Shown here one piece after another: positions 8,228 through 15,340 of a stretch of 64,000 nt of DNA. Origin of the DNA: DATBLE01 sp036555585 (GTDB lineage: Bacteria; Actinomycetota; Thermoleophilia; Gaiellales; Gaiellaceae). Under the pieces are notes generated by a model, which did no database searches, had not been told where the DNA came from, and was given only the letters and a program-made list of their open reading frames with translations. The DNA lies in contig DATBLE010000002.1 of NCBI GenBank assembly GCA_036555585.1, positions 1-64,000 on the forward strand, given 5' to 3'. The translations under genes and the position numbers were made by a program. How positions within the stretch are numbered: position 1 is the first letter of the stretch; each line of letters opens with the position of its first letter.

Positions 8228-8758
8228 GTGAGCGTCCTCTTCACCGCCCTCACGGCGATGATGACCGGCTTCGTGATCGGCAGCGCCGCCCGGTTCGCCG
8301 TGCCGGGGCCGGATCCGATGCCCTTCTGGCTGACGGTGCTGATCGGGCTGGTCGGGTCGGCGATCGGAACGGCGATCGGGGCGGTCCTGTTCGGCGCACA
8401 GCACACGTTCGACAGCCCGGGACGCTCGTTCGTCACGCTGCTGCTGGCGATCGGGTTCGCCACCGGGCTCGTCGCCGCCTACCGGGTCTTCGTGCAGAAG
8501 CGGCCCCTGACGGGCCCCGACGCGCGCCGCTTCCCGCGAAGCGGGTTCGGCGTCGCGAAGATGCGCAGGCGGCTCGACCAGCTCGGGATCGACCCCGACC
8601 GGATCCACACGATCGGCGCCCCCCAGCCGCAGCAGCCGGCCGAGCAGACGCACGACGACGTCGTCGACCAGCTGGAGAAGCTGCGCGACCTGCGCGACCG
8701 CGGGACGATCACCGACGAGGAGTACGAGCGGGCCCGCGACCGGCTGCGCCGCTACTAG
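8228..8758 (+). CDS. Small membrane protein with C-terminal SHOCT-like domain
   Basis: 176 residues. The first about 95 contain three hydrophobic segments (near 2-22, 33-54 and 68-88) with glycine-rich repeats resembling the transglycosylase-associated (GlsB/YeaQ/YmgE) membrane family. After a polar linker, the last about 30 residues (LEKLRDLRDRGTITDEEYE) match the short SHOCT helix pair often found at the ends of bacterial membrane proteins. Its function is unknown. The GTG start at 8228 follows the upstream gene by 27 nt, so the two may be co-transcribed. Confidence 0.65.
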   Translation: MSVLFTALTAMMTGFVIGSAARFAVPGPDPMPFWLTVLIGLVGSAIGTAIGAVLFGAQHTFDSPGRSFVTLLLAIGFATGLVAAYRVFVQKRPLTGPDARRFPRSGFGVAKMRRRLDQLGIDPDRIHTIGAPQPQQPAEQTHDDVVDQLEKLRDLRDRGTITDEEYERARDRLRRY

Positions 8759-8793
8759 CGCGAGGGCGGGCCGGGCCCGGCCCGCCCTCGCGC
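8758..8793. terminator. 36-bp perfect palindrome, bidirectional terminator
   Basis: Two 18-nt arms pair perfectly without a loop, centred between 8775 and 8776 (CCGGG/CCCGG). It starts on the last base of the upstream TAG and ends 7 nt before the stop of the convergent phosphatase gene. A strong bidirectional terminator is likely, though there is no T-tract. Confidence 0.7.
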
Positions 8794-8800
8794 GGCCGAC

Positions 8801-9658
8801 TTACGGCAGGTAGTACATCGGGTTCGGGATCTTGAAGGTCTTGTCCGCGAACCCGCCGGTCAGGTCGCTGAACTGGTCGCCGAAGTTGGCGACGATGTCG
8901 TAGCCCAGCGACTCGATGTGCTGGCGTGTCAGCGACTTGTACTGGATCGTGGTGCAGGACATGGCGCACGGACTCAGCCACGGCTCGGACGCGTAGTCCT
9001 TCAGGTACACGTTGTCGCTGACCACGTCGTAGCCGACGCCGGTGAGGTTCGCCTCGGTGCCGGCGCGCTGACCGTCGGGCCCTCCGGGCCGGCCGGTCAG
9101 GAAGAAGACCGTGTAGCCCTTCGACTCGGCGTAGTGCTCGAGGTCGACCATGTGCGGGACGGCCGGGAACACGGCGGCGTTGACGAAGTACGCGTTCGTG
9201 GTCGGGCTGTAGACGAAGTTGCTGTAGATCTCGTAGCTGAAGGTGTTCAGCGTGGTGTCGTCGACGTCGAACAGAACGGCCTTCTTCTTCCCGTGGCTGT
9301 TGTCCGCCTTCCGCAGGTACTTCTCGGCGTCGTCGACGATCCCCGCCAGCTCGTCGGCGTACGCGCTCGTCGGCGAGAACGTGTGCAGCACCTTGTCGCC
9401 GCCGTCGACGTCGTTCGGCACCGGGTCGTTCTCCGTGGTGAGCGTGTCGCCGTAGTAGGCCTTGATCGCCGTCTTCACCTGGTCGATGTTCTGGATCTGG
9501 TCGGCGCTCGTCGGATTGTCCGGCGGCGGCGGCACGGCGTCGTGCTTGCCCGCCGCCCCGGTGAGCGCCAGGGCGAGAGCCGCGACCGCGGCAACCCCCG
9601 CCGCGAGCCCGAGCCGGACGGAGCGCCTGCGACTGAGCGGCGCGAACGTGCGATGCAT
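8801..9658 (-). CDS. Secreted HAD-superfamily acid phosphatase (subfamily IIIB-like)
   Basis: 285 residues from the chosen ATG. The N-terminus RRRSVRLGLAAGVAAVAALALAL is a signal peptide or membrane anchor. HAD motif I is DVDDTTL at 131-137, with the nucleophile Asp131 and Asp133. Motif II is FFLTGRPGG, and a late GDQFSDL supplies the metal-binding acids. This pattern matches class B/plant-type acid phosphatases acting on phosphomonoesters outside the cytoplasm. An in-frame ATG 99 nt further upstream exists. The start at 9658 is preferred because a perfect AGGAGG lies 9 nt before it and the signal peptide then begins at once. It converges on the SHOCT protein gene and diverges from the cNMP-binding gene. 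Confidence 0.8.
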   Translation of the reverse strand: MHRTFAPLSRRRSVRLGLAAGVAAVAALALALTGAAGKHDAVPPPPDNPTSADQIQNIDQVKTAIKAYYGDTLTTENDPVPNDVDGGDKVLHTFSPTSAYADELAGIVDDAEKYLRKADNSHGKKKAVLFDVDDTTLNTFSYEIYSNFVYSPTTNAYFVNAAVFPAVPHMVDLEHYAESKGYTVFFLTGRPGGPDGQRAGTEANLTGVGYDVVSDNVYLKDYASEPWLSPCAMSCTTIQYKSLTRQHIESLGYDIVANFGDQFSDLTGGFADKTFKIPNPMYYLP

Positions 9659-9667
9659 CCTGTGGCA

Positions 9668-9673
9668 CCTCCT
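9668..9673 (-). promoter_or_regulatory. Ribosome binding site AGGAGG
   Basis: Minus-strand AGGAGG, 9 nt upstream of the ATG at 9658. It decides the start of the phosphatase. This is one of the few strong Shine-Dalgarno sequences in the window. Confidence 0.8.
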
Positions 9674-9756
9674 ACTCGTGGGTCGTCCTGGAAACGCCGG
9701 AACCCTATACGGGGCCTCGCCGATCGGCGGCAGCTCGGACTCCGTCGGCAGGGGCA

Positions 9757-9762
9757 TAGACT
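9757..9762 (+). promoter_or_regulatory. -10 box TAGACT, leaderless start predicted
   Basis: TAGACT ends 6 nt before the GTG at 9769, matching the leaderless pattern seen elsewhere. The 110-nt divergent gap also holds the SD-led start of the phosphatase, with TAGGGT (9707-9702, minus strand) as its possible -10. Confidence 0.45.
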
Positions 9763-9768
9763 GCGGCC

Positions 9769-10188
9769 GTGCGCCTGCGACGGGACGTGAAGGTGGAGCT
9801 CATCGGGCGCGTGCCGCTGTTCGAGCGCTGCTCGAAGCGCGAGCTGGCTGCCATCGCCGGGATCGCCGACCAGGTCGACCTTCCCGAGGGCCGTGTGCTC
9901 GTGCGCGAAGGCACGCTCGGCCAGGAGTTCTTCGTCCTCACGGAGGGAAGCGCCGAAGTGAGGCGGGCCGGGCGTCTCGTCTCGACCCTCGGCCCCGGCG
10001 ACTTCTTCGGCGAGATCGCGCTGGTCTCGAACGTTCCCCGCACGGCGACCGTGACGACGGTCTCGCCGGTTCGGGCCCTGGTCGTCTCGGGCCGCGACTT
10101 CTGGACGCTGCTCGACGAGTCCCCGCGCACGCAGAGGAAGATCCTCGAGGCCGTGGGCGACCGGCTCGCCGTGCTGAGCGCGAGCTAG
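9769..10188 (+). CDS. Cyclic-nucleotide-binding domain protein (single domain)
   Basis: 139 residues, essentially one CRP/PKA-type cNMP-binding beta-roll. The phosphate-binding cassette is clear in GDFFGEIALVSNVPRTATV (about 82-100), with the FGE and RTA residues that contact the cyclic nucleotide. There is no helix-turn-helix, so it is not a CRP-type transcription factor by itself. It may bind cAMP or cGMP and act on a partner protein. It starts with GTG and ends tail to tail with the next gene, the two TAG stops sharing the bases CTAG. Confidence 0.8.
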   Translation: MRLRRDVKVELIGRVPLFERCSKRELAAIAGIADQVDLPEGRVLVREGTLGQEFFVLTEGSAEVRRAGRLVSTLGPGDFFGEIALVSNVPRTATVTTVSPVRALVVSGRDFWTLLDESPRTQRKILEAVGDRLAVLSAS

Positions 10189-10505
10189 CCGATCTGCAGA
10201 GCGAGCAGCGTGATCGCGGCGACAGCGCCGGCAACCACGATCACCCAGCTCACGAGAACGCCCGCCACCGCCACCTTCACCGGCTTCGGCGCGACCGACC
10301 AGACGAGTCCGGCGAGGCCGAGCTTGGCGATCTTCCCTCCCGTGAGGAAGGTCCACGCAAGCCCGAGCAGCAGAACGAGCCACCTCGCAGGTACGAAGCG
10401 GATCTCCGATGCCGCCCCCGTCCGCTCGCGACCCGGAACAGTCGGAGTGGACGAGGCTCCCGAGGGCAGCAGTCGCGTCTGCCGTCTGTCGAGCCACGAT
10501 CCCAT
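10185..10505 (-). CDS. Small membrane protein, unknown function
   Basis: 106 residues. Residues 1-38 are polar. Two hydrophobic segments follow (about 41-57, WLVLLLGLAWTFLTGG, and about 76-103, VAVAGVLVSWVIVVAGAVAA). No family is recognised. ATG at 10505; a possible -10 box TACTCT (10519-10514) ends 8 nt before it. It overlaps the convergent cNMP-binding gene by 4 nt. Confidence 0.5.
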   Translation of the reverse strand: MGSWLDRRQTRLLPSGASSTPTVPGRERTGAASEIRFVPARWLVLLLGLAWTFLTGGKIAKLGLAGLVWSVAPKPVKVAVAGVLVSWVIVVAGAVAAITLLALQIG

Positions 10506-10550
10506 CGAGTCCCAGAGTAGCCCCTCCGCCGCGCGCGCGGCTTGCTCGCC

Positions 10551-10582
10551 TTGACACGTAGCATGGTGCTAGTGATACTAGC
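10551..10582 (+). promoter_or_regulatory. Sigma70-type promoter with palindromic operator
   Basis: TTGACA (10551-10556), a 17-nt spacer and GATACT (10574-10579) form the best classical promoter in the window. A perfect inverted repeat GCTAGT-GAT-ACTAGC (10568-10582) covers the -10 box, as a repressor operator would. GGAGG (10594-10598) precedes the GTG at 10603 by 4 nt, so this gene has a normal leader. Confidence 0.65.
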
Positions 10583-10602
10583 GTAATCGCCATGGAGGCA
10601 CG

Positions 10603-11373
10603 GTGACCGATCTCACACACCCGGTGGGCCTGCCGGCCGTTCGAGGGCTGCTCAGGGCGCTGATCGAAGAGGCCCGGCGGCGCGCCCGCCGCCGGCGGGC
10701 GATGTACGGAGGCGTCGGTCTGTCGATCGCCGTCGCCGGAGGGATCGTGTTCGCGGTCCTGCAGGGTTCTGCCGGTCCGCGCAGCGGATCTCCGGAGCTG
10801 ATCGCAGGTCAAGGCGCACGAGTGGCTCCGGCTCGAGGCCTGGCGGCGCCCGCGGGCGCGACCTACGCGATCCTGAACCAGGGCGACGTCGTCCTCGTGC
10901 AGGGTACGAACCTCATCTGCAGGTTCAAGTCCAACCCGGTCAGGCTCGTCTGCATGCTGACGAACAGCAGCGGCCCGCTGCCACGCTCGTGGGGCACCAG
11001 CATGAACATCGCCGGCGCCGTCGAGGTCTTTCGGTTCGACGCCGACGGCAAGTCGACGGCGACGAAGACGTTCCGGAGGCTGCTCGAAGGGGTGGCGGCG
11101 CGGGGAAGGATCTACCGCCTCGAGGTCGGCGACCGCTTCCGGGTGGGCAGCACCCGCATCGCCTGCAGGGTCGAGCGCAGCTCGTCGCTCGGCCGCTCGC
11201 CGGTGGCCCACTGCTACTACATCGCTCCGAAGGCCATCGAGACGACGCGCGAGTTCGCGATCGACGACTTCTTCGCCGGTGTCTACTCGGTGCGGCTCAC
11301 GCTCAACGGCGCCGGGACGATCCTCGACGTGAAGAAGCTGAGGACGCTCTACGCGAAGAAGCAGCCGAGCTAG
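10603..11373 (+). CDS. Single-pass membrane protein, unknown function
   Basis: 256 residues. A basic stretch EEARRRARRRRAM (about 22-34) precedes one transmembrane helix (about 36-52, GVGLSIAVAGGIVFAVL), which predicts an N-in topology with the remaining about 200 residues outside. The outer part is mixed alpha/beta with four cysteines (in LICRF, LVCML, IACRV and AHCYY) that could form two disulfides. No family is recognised. It has its own well-formed promoter and SD site, unlike most neighbours, and ends tail to tail with the GT2 gene through a shared CTAG. Confidence 0.55.
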   Translation: MTDLTHPVGLPAVRGLLRALIEEARRRARRRRAMYGGVGLSIAVAGGIVFAVLQGSAGPRSGSPELIAGQGARVAPARGLAAPAGATYAILNQGDVVLVQGTNLICRFKSNPVRLVCMLTNSSGPLPRSWGTSMNIAGAVEVFRFDADGKSTATKTFRRLLEGVAARGRIYRLEVGDRFRVGSTRIACRVERSSSLGRSPVAHCYYIAPKAIETTREFAIDDFFAGVYSVRLTLNGAGTILDVKKLRTLYAKKQPS

Positions 11374-12317
11374 CGCAGGTCCTTGTTCGACTCCATGTCG
11401 AACCACATGGCGAACAGCGTGAACTGGGAGCCGAAGATCAGGAGCAGGGCGACCAGCACGCCGGTCGCCGCCGTGATCGAGTGGCCGAGGATGCGCAGCA
11501 CGATCAGCGCGATCCCGAGGCCGAGCCCGGCGAGGCCCATCGCCAGCCCGCCGAGGTAGAAGAAGACGAGCGGGTGGAAGTCGCGGATCACGTACTTCTC
11601 CTTCATCCGCCACAGGAAGGCCTTGAGCAGCAGCCACGAGATCCGCGGGACGACCTTGCGCACCCTGATCCCGGAGCGCTCGCCGACGCCGTACACGGGC
11701 CGCGAGGGCACGTCCCGGACACGCGCGTTGACGATGTTGAGGTGGACGAGCATGTCGTTCGGGAAGCCGTAGCGCGGGTAGAGCCGGTCGAGGTCGAGCT
11801 CCTCGAGCGTGTGGTGGGCGACCGCGGTGTACCCCGACTGCGAGTCGGCGACGTGCCAGTACCCGGACGCGATCTTCGTCAGCAGCGACAGCACGGCGTT
11901 CCCGAGGTAGCGGTAGTGCGGGATCAGGTCCCAGGCCTGGCCGGTGAAGAGCCGGTTGGCCTTCGCGTACTCGACCTCGCCCCGAACGACCGGCCCGGCG
12001 ATCGCCTCCAGGTCGGCCGGGTCCATCTGGTTGTCGGCAGCCATGACGCAGGTGACGCCGACGTGGTCCTCCACCGCCCGCTTGTAGCCGGTGACGATCG
12101 CCGCACCCACCCCCCCGTTGCGCTCGTGCGTCAGCACCTCGACCCGTGCGTCGTCCGCCGCCGCGGCCCTGGCCTGCTCGGCCGTGCCGTCGCCCGACGC
12201 GTCGTCGACGACGTAGATCCGGTCGACGAACCCGGGGATGCCGGCGAGCGTCTCGCGCAGCAGCACCTCCTCGTTGTGCGCGGGGACGACGACCGCGATG
12301 CTCTTCCCGTCGAGCAT
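11370..12317 (-). CDS. GT2-family glycosyltransferase with C-terminal membrane helices
   Basis: 315 residues. The N-terminal GT-A fold opens with IAVVVPAHNEEVLLRETL, then VVDDASGDGT with the nucleotide-binding acids, and ADNQMDPADLE as the DxD-region equivalent. Two hydrophobic helices lie near the C-terminus (about 244-272 and 282-303). The pattern resembles dolichyl-phosphate-mannose-synthase-like or polyprenyl-phosphate glycosyltransferases. It probably moves a sugar from a nucleotide donor to a lipid carrier at the inner face of the membrane. The ATG shares one base with the TAA stop of the Wzz-like gene, so translation is probably coupled. Confidence 0.8.
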   Translation of the reverse strand: MLDGKSIAVVVPAHNEEVLLRETLAGIPGFVDRIYVVDDASGDGTAEQARAAAADDARVEVLTHERNGGVGAAIVTGYKRAVEDHVGVTCVMAADNQMDPADLEAIAGPVVRGEVEYAKANRLFTGQAWDLIPHYRYLGNAVLSLLTKIASGYWHVADSQSGYTAVAHHTLEELDLDRLYPRYGFPNDMLVHLNIVNARVRDVPSRPVYGVGERSGIRVRKVVPRISWLLLKAFLWRMKEKYVIRDFHPLVFFYLGGLAMGLAGLGLGIALIVLRILGHSITAATGVLVALLLIFGSQFTLFAMWFDMESNKDLR

Positions 12318-13225
12318 TAGCTCTCGGGGCGGCGGCCCGCGATCGGATCCCACAAGAGCGCGGCCAGCAGCCCGACGATCAGGCCGATCAGGCCGCCGAT
12401 CGCCGCGCCGGTCCGGCTGTTCGCTCCGGCCGTCTTGGTCGCGGACGCCTGCGAGACGATCCGCCCGACCTCGACGTCCTGGGCCAGCGAGAGCTGCTGG
12501 CGCACCGTGAAGCGGTCGAGCGAGATCGTGTTCTGCTGCTGGAGCGCCTGCGTGATCACGGAGTTCTGGTTCGCGAGGGCGACGAGCTTGTCCGTCGCGC
12601 TGATCGTCTTGTCCTTCAGCACCTGCGCCTGCAGGGCCTGCGCCGCGCGCAGCCGGTTGGAGGTCGCCTCCAGCTGCGCGTCGTCGTAGGCGAGCTGGTC
12701 GCGCAACGACTGGATCTTGGCGGTCTGGTACGGAGCGACCTGCTTGATCACGAGGTCGCCGAGCGCATTCGCGGCGGCCGCGACCTTCGCGGGCGCCGAG
12801 CCGCTGACCGTGATCGCGAGCAGCGGGGCCGGCGTTCCGACCTTCGCGCCCGTGATCCCGGTGATCGGCTTCGTGGTCACGTGCCCGCGCAGCCGGCGAG
12901 GCTTCAGCCCGACCTGTCTCGCCACCCTCTTGATCGTCGACTCGGCGGTCACGTAGTTCGAGACCAGGCCGAGCGAGGTCGGCGCGGAGCCGACCGGAGC
13001 GGCCCCGCCCGGCGCGAGCGGCTGGCCGAGGTACACCTGGGCGGTCGCCTTGAACGTCTCCGAGTGGGTGCCCAGGGAGACCAGGTAGCCGATCACCAGG
13101 CCCGCGACGAGCCCCCCGATCGGCAACCACCAGCGCGCGGCGATCGCGCGCCAGTAGCGGCCGAAGTCGACCTCCTGCTCGGCGTCGACGTCGGCGGCGG
13201 GCCCGCGCTGAGGGTCCGGGCTCAT
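12317..13225 (-). CDS. Wzz-like polysaccharide chain-length determinant
   Basis: 302 residues with the two-helix layout of polysaccharide co-polymerases. There is an N-terminal transmembrane helix at about 33-52 (WWLPIGGLVAGLVIGYLVSL) and a C-terminal one at about 273-292 (GAAIGGLIGLIVGLLAALLW). Between them lies an extracytoplasmic region with long helices rich in Gln/Ala (about 185-255). No tyrosine kinase domain is attached. It probably sets glycan chain length. ATG at 13225; TAGGGT on the minus strand (13240-13235) ends 9 nt upstream and could be a leaderless -10. It may therefore head a two-gene unit with the GT2, or continue the operon above it, with a 37-nt gap. Confidence 0.8.
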   Translation of the reverse strand: MSPDPQRGPAADVDAEQEVDFGRYWRAIAARWWLPIGGLVAGLVIGYLVSLGTHSETFKATAQVYLGQPLAPGGAAPVGSAPTSLGLVSNYVTAESTIKRVARQVGLKPRRLRGHVTTKPITGITGAKVGTPAPLLAITVSGSAPAKVAAAANALGDLVIKQVAPYQTAKIQSLRDQLAYDDAQLEATSNRLRAAQALQAQVLKDKTISATDKLVALANQNSVITQALQQQNTISLDRFTVRQQLSLAQDVEVGRIVSQASATKTAGANSRTGAAIGGLIGLIVGLLAALLWDPIAGRRPES

Positions 13226-13262
13226 GGCGCGGCAACCCTACCGGAGAGCCATGACCGCATCC

Positions 13263-14567
13263 TCACGAGGGCACCATCCCGTAGAGCCGCGTGTACCCGG
13301 TCAGGTACAGACGGCCGGGGCCGGCGACGACCGGCGAGTACTGGCCGTCGGGAAAGCTCCAGATGCGGCGCCCCGTCGCCGCGTTCAGCGCGTACGTGCG
13401 GCCCTTCAGCGTCGAGAAGTAGACGATGTTCCCGATCACGCTGGCCGACCCGGAGATCGGCCCGTTCGCCTCGAACTTCCAGCGGACGTCGCCGGTGGCC
13501 GCGTCGAGCGCGTAGAAGGTGCCGCTGTACGAGCCGACCAGGATCCGCTCCTTCCAGACCGCCGGCGAGGCGTAGACGTAGCCGCCGGTCGACTGCGACC
13601 AGCGGAGCTCGCCGCTCGCCGCCCCGAACGAGTAGACCTTGCCGTCGGTCGAGCCGATGTACACGCGGCCGTACGCCGCCGCCGGGGTGGAGTAGAAGGT
13701 CCCGCGGCTGCCGAGCCGGTCCTGCGCGGAGGCCCGCCAGATCAGCGCGCCCGTGCGGGCGTCGAGCGCGTAGAGATGGTGGTCGTAGGAGCCGACGAAG
13801 AGGCGCCGGCCGGTGCGGGCGAAGGCACCCTTCACCTCGCCGCCGGTGCGATACGTCCAGACCGTCCGGCCCGTCGTCCGGTCGAACGCACGGACGGCGC
13901 CCGTCCAGTCGCCCACGTAGACGAGCCGCCCGACGACGAGCGGCGACGTCTCGCTCGGCCCGATCACCCGCCGCCAGCGCACCTTGCCGGTGCGGGCGTC
14001 GAAGGCGACGACCTCGCCGTCGATTCCAGGCGTGCCGGGCGCGACGTTGCACGCGTCTTCTCCCTTCCGGAGCAGGTTGAGGAACGCCATGTAGACGAGG
14101 CCGCCGGCGACGGCCGGCGAGGCGGCGGTGCACCGCCCCGACCGGTACCGCCAGCTCGTCCGCCCGGTGGCCGCCTGGACGGCGAAGAGCACGCCCGGGT
14201 TGTTGGCGATGTACACGCGGCCGTAGGCGACCGCCGGCGGGAACTCGAGCAGATGGCGGCCGCGGAACGTCCACTCGGCCCTGAACGGCGGCCGGAGGAG
14301 GCTCGGCAGGTAGCGGAGCCGCTGCTCGTCGTATCCGTACATCGGCCAGTCGACGCGGGTGAGGGCCGCGGGCCTGCCCGGCTTCGGCCGCGGCTTCGGC
14401 TTCGGCGGCGGCGCGGTCTCGGTCGGGACGAACTCGACGGTCGAGGAGCCGCGGATGTCCCGGCCCTGGTGCTGCTTGTAGAGGTAGAAGCCGAGCCCGG
14501 CCCCGACGAGCAGGAGCAAGACCGCGGCGGCTCCTCCGCCCGCGATGAGCCACCGCCGTCGGGTCAA
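13263..14567 (-). CDS. Membrane-anchored PQQ-type beta-propeller protein
   Basis: 434 residues. A signal anchor (about 8-29, AGGGAAAVLLLLVGAGLGFYL) is followed by a proline/lysine linker (PPPKPKPRPKPGRP) and a propeller of repeated blades of the style GRVYI..ATGRTSWRYRSG, GKVYSFGAASGELRW and GTFYALDAATGDVRW. These match PQQ-enzyme/BamB-like repeats, but no quinoprotein catalytic residues are evident. It is probably a scaffold or glycan-binding protein on the outer face of the membrane. A second propeller gene (16956-18338) shares its neighbourhood. The start is a TTG overlapping the deacetylase stop (TTGA). Confidence 0.8.
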   Translation of the reverse strand: MTRRRWLIAGGGAAAVLLLLVGAGLGFYLYKQHQGRDIRGSSTVEFVPTETAPPPKPKPRPKPGRPAALTRVDWPMYGYDEQRLRYLPSLLRPPFRAEWTFRGRHLLEFPPAVAYGRVYIANNPGVLFAVQAATGRTSWRYRSGRCTAASPAVAGGLVYMAFLNLLRKGEDACNVAPGTPGIDGEVVAFDARTGKVRWRRVIGPSETSPLVVGRLVYVGDWTGAVRAFDRTTGRTVWTYRTGGEVKGAFARTGRRLFVGSYDHHLYALDARTGALIWRASAQDRLGSRGTFYSTPAAAYGRVYIGSTDGKVYSFGAASGELRWSQSTGGYVYASPAVWKERILVGSYSGTFYALDAATGDVRWKFEANGPISGSASVIGNIVYFSTLKGRTYALNAATGRRIWSFPDGQYSPVVAGPGRLYLTGYTRLYGMVPS

Positions 14568-15340
14568 GAGGAGAGCGCCGCCAGCTTCGTCGCGAGCCCC
14601 GTCACGCCGTCCGACCCGTTCACGCGGACGCGCGCGAGCGTGTACAGCTCACCGGGGCGCGCCAGCCCGTACCTCGTGGTCGTGGCCGCCAGGTAGCCGG
14701 CCTGCTGCACCGCGGCGACCACCTCGGCGTCGTACCGGCCGGCCGGATAGCAGAAGAAGTTCACCGGCACGTGGAACATCTTGCGGATCGCGGTGCGCGA
14801 CCCGGTGACCTCTTGGCGCAACCTGGCGGCGTCCACGGTGGTGAGATCGGGATGGGTGAGCGTGTGCGCGTCGAGCTCCCAGCCCGCGGCGAGCAGCCGG
14901 CGGACCCCGGGCGGGCGGATGCCCCACACGGGCCTCAGGTTCGCGACCTCGAGATTGAGCACGCCCGGCCAGCGGCGGGCCTCGAGCACGGGCAGCGCCG
15001 TTCGCACGTCGCTGAGGTAGCCGTCGTCGAACGAGAGCACGACCGGCTTCGGGGGCAGCGTCGCCGCACCGCGCCAGGCGTCGAAGACGCGCTGGAGCGT
15101 CACCGCCCGGTAGCCGTGCTTCGCCAGCCAGGCGACCTGGCCGGCGAAGACGGCCGGCGGTACGTACAGCTCCGGGTAGGGCGCGTTCGGCGGCGGAGCG
15201 CTGAGCACGTGGTACATGAGGATCGGCACGGGACGAAGGCGCGTCCCGGCTCCGGCCGGGAGTGCCGGCACGGCGGCGGCGGCTCCAGCGCACAGCAGTG
15301 ACAGGCTCAAGCCTGTCACTGCTCTTCGCAGCGCGCTCAC
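14564..15340 (-). CDS. Secreted polysaccharide deacetylase (NodB-like, CE4)
   Basis: 258 residues with an N-terminal signal peptide (about 1-30). The NodB fold shows PVVLSFDDGYLSD (catalytic/metal Asp pair), ELDAHTLTHPDL (metal His residues, HxxxH type) and FFCYPAGRYD. It would remove acetyl groups from an extracellular or lipid-linked amino-sugar glycan. The reading frame stays open far upstream, but a GTG at 15340 overlaps the upstream stop (GTGA) and gives a clean signal peptide, so I chose it. A perfect 14-bp inverted repeat lies inside the signal-peptide codons (15294-15323). Confidence 0.85.
   Translation of the reverse strand: MSALRRAVTGLSLSLLCAGAAAAVPALPAGAGTRLRPVPILMYHVLSAPPPNAPYPELYVPPAVFAGQVAWLAKHGYRAVTLQRVFDAWRGAATLPPKPVVLSFDDGYLSDVRTALPVLEARRWPGVLNLEVANLRPVWGIRPPGVRRLLAAGWELDAHTLTHPDLTTVDAARLRQEVTGSRTAIRKMFHVPVNFFCYPAGRYDAEVVAAVQQAGYLAATTTRYGLARPGELYTLARVRVNGSDGVTGLATKLAALSS
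15294..15323. repeat. Perfect 14-bp inverted repeat inside signal-peptide codons
   Basis: AGCAGTGACAGGCT (15294-15307) and AGCCTGTCACTGCT (15310-15323) pair perfectly around CA. It lies 17 nt inside the deacetylase reading frame. In mRNA it would fold strongly and could damp translation or act as an internal attenuator. It may instead be an incidental insertion. Confidence 0.75.
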
